Below, one piece after another: positions 55,907 to 64,000 of a stretch of DNA of 64,000 nt (position 1 is the stretch's first letter; each line of letters starts with the position of its first letter). This stretch comes from Pseudogracilibacillus auburnensis. GTDB lineage: Bacteria; Bacillota; Bacilli; Bacillales; Amphibacillaceae. The notes under the pieces are model-generated. The model ran no database searches, was not told the DNA's origin, and saw nothing but the letters and a program-made list of their open reading frames with translations. Both the position numbers and the translations under genes were made by a program. The stretch is taken from positions 62,001 through 126,000 of the forward strand of contig NZ_QJJQ01000002.1 in NCBI RefSeq assembly GCF_003201975.1, written 5' to 3'.

Positions 55907-58900
55907 GTGAAAAAGAAATTAGTTTTATTCATCATGATGTTACTCATTATTTTCACACCAATTTTACCGGCTATTTCACATGCGGAACTGAACGTAAATC
56001 CAGCGGAACTAGACGGACAGGAAGAAATGGTTTTAGAAGGAGAAGGAGACGAACAAAAAGATGAAGAGAATTCAGAAGAAGGGACTACTGAATTAAGGGA
56101 GGAAGAGCAAGCTGAATCAAAAGATGAAAAAAAAGAAATTGATCAAGTAACAAAGCAACAACCCCCCGCTGTAAAAGAGCAAATTGGAGAAAATGCAGAT
56201 TCTCAACTTAAAGTACCTGCACCAGAAAATGAATCTAATCTAGAAGCGGAAGAAGCATTAGAAGAAGATACAATAAAAGAAGTTACTAAGCCCAATATCA
56301 TTTTAGCAGATTTTGAAAATGGCTTAGGTACTTGGACTGTTTCAGGTGCTCGTTATCATAGTGTTGATGTTTCCATTTCTAATCAGATTAAACGTTTTGG
56401 ATCAGGATCTTTAAAAATAGATTACGATTTTACGAATCAAGAAGGAACATCAGGCGTGTACGCGTCTTTAGGCAAACCGATTGAAATTCCTGGCGAACCG
56501 AAAAAAATTGGTATGTGGGTTTATGGTGATGGAGAAAAACATTGGTTACGCCAACAACTTACCGATGCTAACGGACAAAATTTTAATATTGATTTAACAC
56601 CAAGCTACCCATCTGGTGTCACGTGGGAAGGTTGGAAATATGTTGAAGCAACGATTCCAGATACGTGGAAAGCTCCTTTTACTTTAGGGAATCAAGCGAT
56701 ACGTTATATGGCAACTAGCGAACAAGCCAAAGGTGCTGGAACGATTTATATCGATCATATTCGTGCTATCTATGAAGATGTGCAGGAAGATGTAAAAAAT
56801 CCTGAACTTTCCGCATTTACCCCATCAGATGAGCAATTGGTGTATACGAACAAACCAGAAATTGCTGTCATTGCAACAGATGATGATTCAGGAATTGATT
56901 TTACTAAAACGAATATGACGGTGGACGGAAAAACAGTCACACCCGAAGTAAAAGAATCAGAGGGAATTATTTCATACATACCTGAAAAACCTTTAGCGGA
57001 AGGATTACATACCATTTGGATTGAAGTTTTCGATAAAGCAGGAAATCATACATTTACGACTTGGACTTTTACCGTTGAGACAGATGGTCCTTCTATTCAC
57101 TGGAGTGGAGATACAGAAGTATATGCAGGAAGTACATTTGATGTAGATTTGGTCGTAAAAAATGGACTTGCTTTATCAGGTGCAGACTTCATCATTAACT
57201 ATGATCCAAACTTATTAACGATCATTGATAGTGATGAGGCAACAGATGGCGTTCAACTTGCCATTCCAAATCAATTAAAAGAGACTGTCATCAAAAATGA
57301 AGTAAACACTGAAACAGGAGAAATTAAGTTACAATTTAAAAATTTAAAACAACACCAATTCGAAAAAGAAACGAAAATTGCAACTTTATCTTTTGAGCTT
57401 GGTTTAGATGCTAGCGGAGAATTTAAATTAGCGCTACAAGACGGAAACTACTATTATGCTGAAGAAAAAAATGAAGCAGTTCCTTTCTTTTTAGCACCTT
57501 TTAAAGGAAACATTGCTCAACCTTTGACATTGGAAGTGATTGGGAAATCAGTAGGGACACCTTCCACATTCATTGTCACAGATCAATATAACGAACCTGT
57601 TGCCGATGCAACGATTACTGTGTTAGGCAATCAAAAATTAATTGAAGTAATAGAGCCTACATCCATTTATAAAGGTGGAAGTGGAATTGCTGGAGAACCG
57701 TTTGAAGAATTAGCGGTAGGAACGATTATTCCTGTTGCAAACGAACCATACAGTGGGTTCGATTTTTACCGGATTTTTATGCCAAACGGAGAACAACGTT
57801 ATTACCATGTTCCAAAAGAAGATGTGAAGGAAGTGGATTGGGGAGCGTTATTTGGTAAAACAAATGCGCAAGGGGAAATTAAAACAGAGCAGTTAACCAT
57901 TTCACGCATTCCAATAAAACTTCAAGCAACAAAAGATGAATTAGTAAGTCAAGTCGAGTCTTTTACGATCTCACCACAATTGGGCAAAAAAAAGCCAGAA
58001 AATATTTTCTTGACGTGGACAGATGATCCGAAAACGACTCAACATATATCTTGGCGAACAGATACACATACAAAAAACTCAATCGTTGAATTCAAAGTTA
58101 AAGCAGATGTAGATACGGCACCAAAACAAGTTCATGGTAACTCAGAATTATTTACTGATCCAACAGGTGAAATGAATATCCATAAAGTGCAGCTCACACA
58201 ACTTACACCTGGCACAACCTATGAATATCGTGTAGGTGATGGCTCACCAGATGGATGGAGTGATTATCGCACATTTACAACTGAAGCGGATAACAAAGAT
58301 GCCTTTCGATTTTTACTTTTTGCAGATACACAAGCATATGATAAAGAAGGATTTGCCCTCTTTACAGCATTACATGAGCTAGGTTTACGTAAGTTTCCTG
58401 ACACGAAATTTGCCGTTCATGCGGGCGACATTGTAGAAGAAGGAAATAAATTAAAGCAATGGGAAGACTTTTTAGAAGCATCACAAGGTCTCACAGATCA
58501 AATGGCCATGATGATGGTGCTGGGAAATCATGATGTATATGGTAATGGGGCTAATACATATAAATCTTTATTTACATACCCACAAAATGGACCAAATGGA
58601 AAAGGAAACTTTGTCTACTCTTTTGATTATGGGAATGCACGATTTATTATGTTAAATTCTGAGTTCGGTGTACAAGATATGAATGAACAGTTAGCTTGGA
58701 TAGAAGAAGAATTACAAACTGCAGATGACAAATGGACGATCGTCATGTTCCACCGATCACCATATAAAAGTAATCCAAAACGTGGACAAGATGCAACAGT
58801 TGATATTTTTGCACCATTAATCGAGGAAATGCAGGTTGACCTTGTTTTAACAGGACATGATCATGCATATATGCGCACCCACCCAATGCAAAACGGGAAA

Positions 58901-59785
58901 CCACAGGTAGATGGAGATGGAACGTTATATATCATAGGTGGATCCGCGGGACCAAAGTTTTATCCAGGAAGTGCTGAAGACTATGTCGATGTATTATATG
59001 ATGAACAAAAACAATTATTTACTTCCTTACTCGTTGACGGCAATACAATTACAATCGAAGCATACACAATTGATGATGAATTAGTTGATTCATTTATATT
59101 GGAAAAGCGTGAAAAAACAATCGCCGAGAAAGCAAATCTGCAGGCGCTTATCAATGAAATAATGGAAGAAAAATTAGATGAAGGAAAATACACACCTGAT
59201 AGTTGGACAACATTTACATCATCACTACAAGTTGCTGAAGATGTTTTAGCTGATCATACTGCAACGAAAAAAGAAATTAATGAAGCTAGACTGAACTTAC
59301 ATCAAGCTTATGAAGCATTGCAATTAAGTGAACAACATGATTCAGACGAAGATTCAAGCAATGATGGTGATAAAGACACGAATGATGATCCAAGCAATGA
59401 TAAAAATGAAGATACGGACGATGAATCAAACGATAAAGAAGACGTAGACTCAAATAATGATTCGGACAATGATCCACTTGATAACATAGATGGAAAGGAG
59501 AACAAAGAAAAAGAACTACCACAGGAATCACCAGAACAAGATCATGAGCAAAAAGGCAATAATCAAGCGGTTGATAAGGAAACATCCAAGCAAAATGCAG
59601 GCGAGCAAACAGAAAAAGTTCCAGCAACTTCAACTGACTCACTAAAAGTAGACAAAAAAGATAATATATTACCAAGTACAGCTACAAATCTATTTAATTT
59701 GTTATTATTCGGTTTTGCGACCGTTTTAGTAGGGATAACTATTATTGTATATCATAGATTTATTAAGAATCAAAATAATGAATGA
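55907..59785 (+). CDS. Cell-wall-anchored multidomain metallophosphoesterase
   Basis: The 1292-residue exported protein has a signal peptide (KKKLVLFIMMLLIIFTPILP), an acidic linker, a carbohydrate-binding-like module (about 130-290, ILADFENGLGTWTVSGARYH), an Ig-like module (298-394), a cohesin-like module (395-538, YAGSTFDVDLVVKN), a purple-acid-phosphatase N-terminal domain (695-798) and a calcineurin-like phosphoesterase (800-1060) with metal motifs LFADTQ, HAGDIVEEG, LGNHDVYG, MFHRSPY and TGHDHAYM. A FIVAR-like module (about 1074-1141) and an Asp/Asn/Ser-rich stretch precede LPSTA (1255-1259) and a hydrophobic helix. Sortase anchoring is implied. Start is GTG. It may scavenge phosphate from organic esters. 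Confidence 0.9.
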   Translation: MKKKLVLFIMMLLIIFTPILPAISHAELNVNPAELDGQEEMVLEGEGDEQKDEENSEEGTTELREEEQAESKDEKKEIDQVTKQQPPAVKEQIGENADSQLKVPAPENESNLEAEEALEEDTIKEVTKPNIILADFENGLGTWTVSGARYHSVDVSISNQIKRFGSGSLKIDYDFTNQEGTSGVYASLGKPIEIPGEPKKIGMWVYGDGEKHWLRQQLTDANGQNFNIDLTPSYPSGVTWEGWKYVEATIPDTWKAPFTLGNQAIRYMATSEQAKGAGTIYIDHIRAIYEDVQEDVKNPELSAFTPSDEQLVYTNKPEIAVIATDDDSGIDFTKTNMTVDGKTVTPEVKESEGIISYIPEKPLAEGLHTIWIEVFDKAGNHTFTTWTFTVETDGPSIHWSGDTEVYAGSTFDVDLVVKNGLALSGADFIINYDPNLLTIIDSDEATDGVQLAIPNQLKETVIKNEVNTETGEIKLQFKNLKQHQFEKETKIATLSFELGLDASGEFKLALQDGNYYYAEEKNEAVPFFLAPFKGNIAQPLTLEVIGKSVGTPSTFIVTDQYNEPVADATITVLGNQKLIEVIEPTSIYKGGSGIAGEPFEELAVGTIIPVANEPYSGFDFYRIFMPNGEQRYYHVPKEDVKEVDWGALFGKTNAQGEIKTEQLTISRIPIKLQATKDELVSQVESFTISPQLGKKKPENIFLTWTDDPKTTQHISWRTDTHTKNSIVEFKVKADVDTAPKQVHGNSELFTDPTGEMNIHKVQLTQLTPGTTYEYRVGDGSPDGWSDYRTFTTEADNKDAFRFLLFADTQAYDKEGFALFTALHELGLRKFPDTKFAVHAGDIVEEGNKLKQWEDFLEASQGLTDQMAMMMVLGNHDVYGNGANTYKSLFTYPQNGPNGKGNFVYSFDYGNARFIMLNSEFGVQDMNEQLAWIEEELQTADDKWTIVMFHRSPYKSNPKRGQDATVDIFAPLIEEMQVDLVLTGHDHAYMRTHPMQNGKPQVDGDGTLYIIGGSAGPKFYPGSAEDYVDVLYDEQKQLFTSLLVDGNTITIEAYTIDDELVDSFILEKREKTIAEKANLQALINEIMEEKLDEGKYTPDSWTTFTSSLQVAEDVLADHTATKKEINEARLNLHQAYEALQLSEQHDSDEDSSNDGDKDTNDDPSNDKNEDTDDESNDKEDVDSNNDSDNDPLDNIDGKENKEKELPQESPEQDHEQKGNNQAVDKETSKQNAGEQTEKVPATSTDSLKVDKKDNILPSTATNLFNLLLFGFATVLVGITIIVYHRFIKNQNNE

Positions 59786-59813
59786 TAAAATTAAATGAAA
59801 ATTTATACTTTAT

Positions 59814-59856
59814 GATCTAGGTTGCCAGATTTAGTAGTAACCTAGATCTGTTTTTT
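59814..59856 (+). terminator. Terminator after the surface phosphoesterase
   Basis: GATCTAGGTT / AACCTAGATC perfect stem followed by a run of T residues. Confidence 0.9.
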
Positions 59857-59939
59857 TATTTATTCTGTCTCATTTTGCCAATAGAACCTATTAATAATAA
59901 ATTGCTCCTATCTTTACCCAAAAGAAAACTACTTTTAGA

Positions 59940-60152
59940 CTAGGATTTAATAAATGTGCAATTATTGGTTCTATAACTCTTGCCAATTAAGATAAATCCC
60001 TACATGTTTCCACTTGTTATACTTATCATAAATTGATTTTCATTCTCTTGAACTGTTGCATTATAATCCTCCTTCTCTTGATTCGTATCCGTCTCCTAAG
60101 TTGTGCATGCAAACAAACTTAAAACGAACAGAATGACAAACATTTTTTTCAA
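59940..60152 (-). pseudogene. Dead lipoprotein gene
   Basis: One minus-strand frame reads a classical lipoprotein signal, MFVILFVLSLFACTT preceded by KK, then a TAG stop (60096-60098), an open stretch ETDTNQEKEDYNATVQENEN, a second in-frame TAG (60000-60002), and a final stop at 59940. The lipobox FAC is clear. Two nonsense codons mean no full product is made. The 550-base interval 59860-60400 holds no other gene. Confidence 0.6.
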
Positions 60153-60413
60153 CACAAGCTTTGCACAATATGTAGGTGGTGACTATTTAAGTCGAGCACC
60201 CCCCTATTAGTTCATGAAAATACTTCCTCCATTTCTCTTTAATCATACTACTCTAATTTTCTATTTCCAAAAAACCCTTATACTCGTTTTTCCATAAAGG
60301 GGTATCTTTTCCTGTGCCCATATCCTCATGAAATGAAGTGGAATACATGATAATATGAAATCGTATCAAAGGGAATACACCCTTTCAATTTAAAAAGGAG
60401 GTTGAATGATCCT

Positions 60414-60788
60414 ATGGAAGTAAAAGTGAAACGCAGAACTGGCTTTATGGGAGCTGCATCAAAAGTTGTTTTACTCGTAGATGAAAAAGAAGAAACAAAA
60501 CTGAAAAACAACGAAGAATATAACGTTACGTCAAATAAAAATAGCATTACACTTAAGGCAAAGCAAATGTTTTTCGGCAGTAATGCGTTAGAAGCAAAAA
60601 ATGGGGACAATGTAGAATTAAAAATAAATCCAATTTGTCTACTACTTTATGTTGTATCATTTGTCCTTTTATTTATCGCCGTCTTCAACGACGGACGTGA
60701 AATCAAACTCCTTTTTTTAGCTGGAGCATTAATATTGCTTATTATTACCTCCATTTTTTCAGTTAAATCATGGTTTGTTTTAAAATAA
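60414..60788 (+). CDS. Small protein with two C-terminal membrane helices
   Basis: The 124-residue product starts MEVKVKRRTGFMGAASKVVL, has a beta-like N-terminal domain with VDEKEETKLKNNEEYNVTSN, and ends in two hydrophobic helices (ICLLLYVVSFVLLFIAVF, LLFLAGALILLIITSIFSV) separated by NDGREIK. No family recognised. The ATG at 60414 lies 12 bases after AAGGAGG, an unusual spacing; a TTG at 60402 is a poorer option. Confidence 0.7.
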   Translation: MEVKVKRRTGFMGAASKVVLLVDEKEETKLKNNEEYNVTSNKNSITLKAKQMFFGSNALEAKNGDNVELKINPICLLLYVVSFVLLFIAVFNDGREIKLLFLAGALILLIITSIFSVKSWFVLK

Positions 60789-60891
60789 ACTTTCCATCAT
60801 TTTTCTGCCATCACATAACACATCGGTATGGTATAATGTAGATAAAGTCCCTCTATATTAGGGGGGTATTTGGCAAAAAGGAGTACCGTAT

Positions 60892-61299
60892 ATGATTGAA
60901 GTGTATACTGATGGCGCATCCAACGGCAATCCAGGAGTTAGTGGAGCTGGAATTTATATAAAAGCAAATGGAAAAATGGATGAATATTCTTTATCCCTTG
61001 GAATGATGTCAAACCATGAGGCAGAGTTTTATGCTGTTATCAAGGCGTTAGAGATTTGTGACAAACAGTTTCCAGGTGAAATCTTATCCTTTCAATCTGA
61101 TTCACAAGTAGTGGTCGATACAATTGATAAAAATTTCACCAAAAATAAAGTTTTTCAACCTTTACTTGCACAAATTATGGAGAAAGCGCACTCTTTTCCT
61201 TATTTTTTTATTAAATGGATTCCGAGTAAACATAATGTTCATGCCGATCAATTAGCTAAAAAAGCAATTAGGATGCAACTAAATCATTGCACTTCCTAA
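60892..61299 (+). CDS. RNase H-like protein (reverse-transcriptase-like RNase HI domain)
   Basis: A 135-residue RNase HI fold: Asp7 in VYTDGASNGNPGVSG, Glu45 in NHEAEFYAVIKALE, Asp70 in FQSDSQVVVDTI and the last Asp in HNVHADQLAKKA. All four catalytic acids are present. It is of the short YpdQ/RnhA-like type found in Bacillaceae. ATG follows AAAAGGAG. It would cleave RNA in RNA-DNA hybrids; some family members are catalytically weak. Confidence 0.9.
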   Translation: MIEVYTDGASNGNPGVSGAGIYIKANGKMDEYSLSLGMMSNHEAEFYAVIKALEICDKQFPGEILSFQSDSQVVVDTIDKNFTKNKVFQPLLAQIMEKAHSFPYFFIKWIPSKHNVHADQLAKKAIRMQLNHCTS

Positions 61300-61308
61300 T
61301 TGCTTTTT
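61258..61308. terminator. Bidirectional terminator overlapping RNase H 3' end
   Basis: AAAAAGCAATTAGGA / TCCTAATTGCTTTTT perfect stem; the right arm overlaps the 3' end of the RNase H gene. It can also serve the minus-strand lipoprotein. Confidence 0.9.
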
Positions 61309-61338
61309 TACGCCAATTATAAACCAAAATTCATTTGA

Positions 61339-62418
61339 TTAATCTTTTAATAGCTTCTCTAGTTCCTTTTCGGTTTGGTTAAAATTTGGTTCATTCCTTA
61401 AGCCTTCAAATGCTTCTTTATTAGCAAATTTTCGTTGATCTTGGATGGAAGAATCAATAATATCATAAATATCTTGCCTATCAAATGAACCATCATGTGG
61501 CCAAAATAGTATTTTGTAATGGTAAACTTCATCTGTCCAAGTAAAGAGAAAAGTGTCATTATCTTTATCTTTATATTCTGTCACTGTTGTTTTGGCGGCT
61601 GTCTCTTTTTCACCTTCAAGATCATAATAGTCTTCTGGTATGTTTACCTCTTTGTCAACCACTGTAAAATGAATATAGCCTAATCCCTTCGGTTCGTAGC
61701 TAACTTCTAGTTCCATATACGCTTCACTTGAATCCCAAAAACCAATTCTTACAGATTCTACGTTTGTATAATCCTCACTTAATGTCGGAAACTTCACTTG
61801 ATCTAAATCGATCGTAATACGATTGTACAATGGGTCATACGCACCATCGGCCTCTGTTTTTAATGATTCGGTCATCCGTTCCATTATTTCTAAATTGTCT
61901 GTTTCTTCTTCTGCAGCGACCGTGATATTATATGAAACATCATCGTGTAAAGCTCGCATTTCATAATGATCACTATCCCAATCCGTATTTCTAACTCCAT
62001 AAAAACCTTTCAACTCATCATGTTCGATTTCTTTATCAACCTCAAAGTTCTCATTCATACTATTAAATATTTCCTTATTAGAAACTGGTTGCCTATCATA
62101 AAACATCATAATTAAGTTCCCATATGACCCATAAGAAGCACTATAATATAAATCACCTTCTGGAAGATAATAATTAATACCCATATGACCTATCTTATAA
62201 TCGTCTGTAATAAAACCGGGCTTTAAAATCTCTTTCTGTTTTTCCATCGCTGTTTCTATTACTTTTCGTTCGTCAAGCGGATTTTTTTGATCAATTAGTT
62301 GATTATTAATTTCTCCCTCTTTGCTAAGAGAATCATGCAATGCTTCAAACACTCCCGTAATGTAGCTACAGCCTGACAGCAACATACTAACCAAGATAAG
62401 ACAAACAATTCTTTTCAT
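61339..62418 (-). CDS. Lipoprotein of unknown function
   Basis: The 359-residue exported lipoprotein has the signal MKRIVCLILVSMLLSG and lipobox Cys, then an acidic extracellular domain with MGINYYLPEGDLYYSASYGS, HDELKGFYGVRNTDWDSDHY and FLFTWTDEVYHYKILFWPHD. No catalytic motif is recognised. I start at the ATG at 62418 after GGGAG. It resembles other large Bacillaceae lipoproteins annotated as hypothetical. Confidence 0.78.
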   Translation of the reverse strand: MKRIVCLILVSMLLSGCSYITGVFEALHDSLSKEGEINNQLIDQKNPLDERKVIETAMEKQKEILKPGFITDDYKIGHMGINYYLPEGDLYYSASYGSYGNLIMMFYDRQPVSNKEIFNSMNENFEVDKEIEHDELKGFYGVRNTDWDSDHYEMRALHDDVSYNITVAAEEETDNLEIMERMTESLKTEADGAYDPLYNRITIDLDQVKFPTLSEDYTNVESVRIGFWDSSEAYMELEVSYEPKGLGYIHFTVVDKEVNIPEDYYDLEGEKETAAKTTVTEYKDKDNDTFLFTWTDEVYHYKILFWPHDGSFDRQDIYDIIDSSIQDQRKFANKEAFEGLRNEPNFNQTEKELEKLLKD

Positions 62419-62582
62419 TCTATATATCTCCCTACTCAAAAAAATAAATTAAGAGTCCGAATAAACCGTATCAAAATAAACAATCACACACAAGAGCCTA
62501 AAGTTGCAAGGGCAGATAATTGATCTAAGACTTTTTAATGAAAAAAATCGATTTTACCTCTTGAAATTTGTACTGTAAATAT

Positions 62583-62613
62583 AAAAAAGAAACTGCTCAG
62601 TTTGAACAGCTTC
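62583..62613 (-). terminator. Terminator after the 130-residue lipoprotein gene
   Basis: GAAACTGCTC / GAACAGCTTC stem (GU pairs allowed); on the minus strand it ends in a T run. The rest of 62419-62838 holds nothing recognisable. Confidence 0.6.
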
Positions 62614-62838
62614 TAAAAAAAGATATGTTGGAATTATGTCTAAAAACTAGAGTCATTAATAATTGTTATGTAAACAGCTAAAGAAAAAGATAACCGCTCT
62701 ATTCTTTTACAGTATTAACCTGCTTCATCGGGGCAACAATAACAATTTACATGAACCTAATGTAGTACTTACCTAAATAATTTTATAGTAGCCCCTTTGT
62801 TTATTTTTTTAGAACACCCAATTCATAGCCGCGTCTCC

Positions 62839-63231
62839 CTATCGGTCAATTTTTATTACACTTTTCGTCGGCGTAAGATAGTCTTGTTCCTTCATGGAAA
62901 AATCGGATTGCAAACGATCTATTTCGACATAGTAAATTGCTTCTCCTTCATTCAAAAATACAAGTAAATAAATATCGTCTCGATAGTCAATATTGCTTGG
63001 ATCCTTAAACCCCTTTATTTGCTCTTCGATACTTTCTTGAGGTGTGTAGGGCGTTATTAGAAATGCTTTTTCCCAAGTAAAATCGGTTAACATCGCTATG
63101 TCTATCTCACTATTTTGTGAGTCTTTGACAACCGAATAGATAGCCTCTTCTAATTCCTTATGTTGCTGAGTGTGTTGACTACACCCCCTTAACAATAAAA
63201 TAGATAAAATGACAATCATAATTCTGTTCAA
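62839..63231 (-). CDS. Small lipoprotein of unknown function
   Basis: A 130-residue exported lipoprotein: MNRIMIVILSILLLRG then Cys (lipobox LLRGC), followed by SQHTQQHKELEEAIYSVVKD and DIYLLVFLNEGEAIYYVEID. Start is TTG, seven bases after GGTGG. No homology is recognised. It is on the same strand as the 359-residue lipoprotein, 420 bases upstream, so the two are probably separate units. Confidence 0.72.
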   Translation of the reverse strand: MNRIMIVILSILLLRGCSQHTQQHKELEEAIYSVVKDSQNSEIDIAMLTDFTWEKAFLITPYTPQESIEEQIKGFKDPSNIDYRDDIYLLVFLNEGEAIYYVEIDRLQSDFSMKEQDYLTPTKSVIKIDR

Positions 63232-63316
63232 ATCAAAACCACCTTTGTGGTATTACTATACTAACTAGGTAATCCTATTTATCATGTTATCATTTTTTAA
63301 CTAATAGATTAAATCC

Positions 63317-63351
63317 ATCTCACCAATATTAATGTAGTGAGATATTTTTTT
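63317..63351 (+). terminator. Hairpin with T run, no upstream plus-strand gene
   Basis: ATCTCAC / GTGAGAT stem followed by seven T residues on the plus strand. No plus-strand gene lies upstream, so it may end a small RNA or belong to a minus-strand promoter. Confidence 0.5.
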
Positions 63352-63513
63352 GTTTTAATAACGGAAAACAATTTCATCATTCATTATTTCAGTTAAAAAT
63401 CCGAACAACGGATTAGTTACTAGTTTCCACTCTAGATGGTCGCTTTTTAGCGGATCACCGTTAATCCAACTCCTAAGCTAAAGCCCTACTAGTCTTACAT
63501 GTGCCTTTCCTGA

Positions 63514-63669
63514 GGTCACTGAAAAACATATTTTGGAAATTATTTTCCCCACTTTGATCCTAAAATCGAATGAAAAACGGCATCCATTCCCCACTTTCAT
63601 AAGGAATTTCACATGAATTTTGGGAATGGATTTGCATACGTTAAAAAATAGTGGACTTTTTCAGTGGCC
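63514..63669. mobile_element. 156-bp MITE-like element
   Basis: The ends GGTCACTGAAAAA (63514) and TTTTTCAGTGGCC (63657) are near-perfect inverted repeats. An inner CCATTCCCC...GGGAATGG dyad (63583-63629) is present. The same end next to a GACTCCTGTGGGAGG flank occurs at 7408-7450, beside the transposase remnant, so this may be a deletion derivative of that IS family. It appears to have inserted into a mosaic repeat (CTTTCCT...ACCTTTCC). Confidence 0.7.
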
Positions 63670-64000
63670 TACCTTTCCTCCCACAGGAGTCGACCACCTA
63701 GAGTGAAAGCTTAGATAAAAGTTACAATACGCGAATAGTAAGTTTTTTCAGTGTCTAATGTTCGGATTTATTCTTGGAATTAACATGTATGAAATTGACC
63801 CAATTTCATAAGTCATCTTCATTCAAATCCATTTATCCCTACTCACTAAGGACCAAATATTGGTATCGTTAGTGAATTACTAACAATATCCTCTCAAAAC
63901 CTTGTCAGTTCAACGTTTTATTTATAATTCAGTAAAAACTGCTTTTCAGACATCCCCAATATTTTTCGCACTTCTTAATAAAATTTGCGCACTTACCTTC
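63670..64000. other. Gene-free end of window with mosaic repeat remnants
   Basis: Bases 63675-63780 hold CCCACAGGAGTCGACCACCT and GTGTCTAATGTTCGGATTTA, fragments of the mosaic and GGCCGGGACA-family repeats. The rest has no gene I can support; a short hairpin ATGAAATT / AATTTCAT is at about 63789. Confidence 0.45.

Overview
The window is AT-rich chromosomal DNA of a low-GC, endospore-former-type Firmicute (Bacillaceae, most like Oceanobacillus/Virgibacillus and relatives). This rests on AGGAGG-type ribosome sites with frequent TTG/GTG starts and on several blocks of Bacillus-like synteny: pepF-coiA-mecA-spx-trpS-yjbA-fabF-fabH, yitU-yitV-yitW, and bioY-yhfT-yhfS. No rRNA, tRNA, CRISPR array or replication origin was found.

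Layout. 1-6.8 kb: competence and proteolysis genes (pepF partial, coiA, mecA, spxA), trpS and yjbA. 7.0-8.7 kb: a nested repeat island with 15-bp terminal inverted repeats holding a broken IS1182-type transposase. 8.8-13 kb: fatty-acid initiation and elongation (fabF, fabH behind a FapR-like operator), small genes and uppP. 13-16.4 kb: radical SAM/SPASM protein, DUF2249 protein, a cysteine-free Crp/Fnr regulator with a perfect TGTGA-N6-TCACA palindrome, moaE-moaD and a DUF59 protein, which together look like an oxygen- or nitrogen-oxide-responsive cofactor block. 16.8-23.5 kb: yitV, yitU, small proteins, a heme-copper-oxidase-like membrane protein and a membrane-anchored GH13 protein whose catalytic residues are all replaced. 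24-31.8 kb: rocD, a 2-hydroxyacid dehydrogenase, a solitary cheY, and sbcDC with an in-frame stop in sbcC. 31.9-34.5 kb: a bd-type quinol oxidase operon with single-helix microproteins at both ends. 34.7-36.6 kb: an EndoU-nuclease lipoprotein followed by a small acidic gene (toxin/immunity-like), plus another lipoprotein.

37-46 kb: mvaS, ferredoxin, YhhN, ASCH protein, chemoreceptor, catechol dioxygenase, DUF981 protein, acyl-CoA dehydrogenase and YdbC. 46.5-50.6 kb: bioY behind a BirA-like inverted repeat, then an acyl-CoA ligase, thiolase and two MaoC-like dehydratases, a probable acyl-CoA pathway. 51.5-55.2 kb: a TPP riboswitch, tenA and thiYXZ, which salvage the thiamine pyrimidine. 55.9-59.8 kb: a 1292-residue cell-wall-anchored metallophosphatase. 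60-63.2 kb: a dead lipoprotein gene, a small membrane protein, an RNase H-like protein and two lipoproteins. The final 770 bases hold only repeats.

Intergenic space is rich in repeats. At least three families occur: about 210-250-bp elements with GGCCGGGACA-type ends (three copies, two of them within or at the end of the thiamine locus), mosaic 300-400-bp repeats with shared cores, and a 156-bp MITE with GGTCACTGAAAAA ends. The most unusual items are the EndoU lipoprotein pair, the catalytically dead GH13 protein, the sbcC nonsense codon, the oxidase microproteins and the Crp/Fnr-type palindromes.
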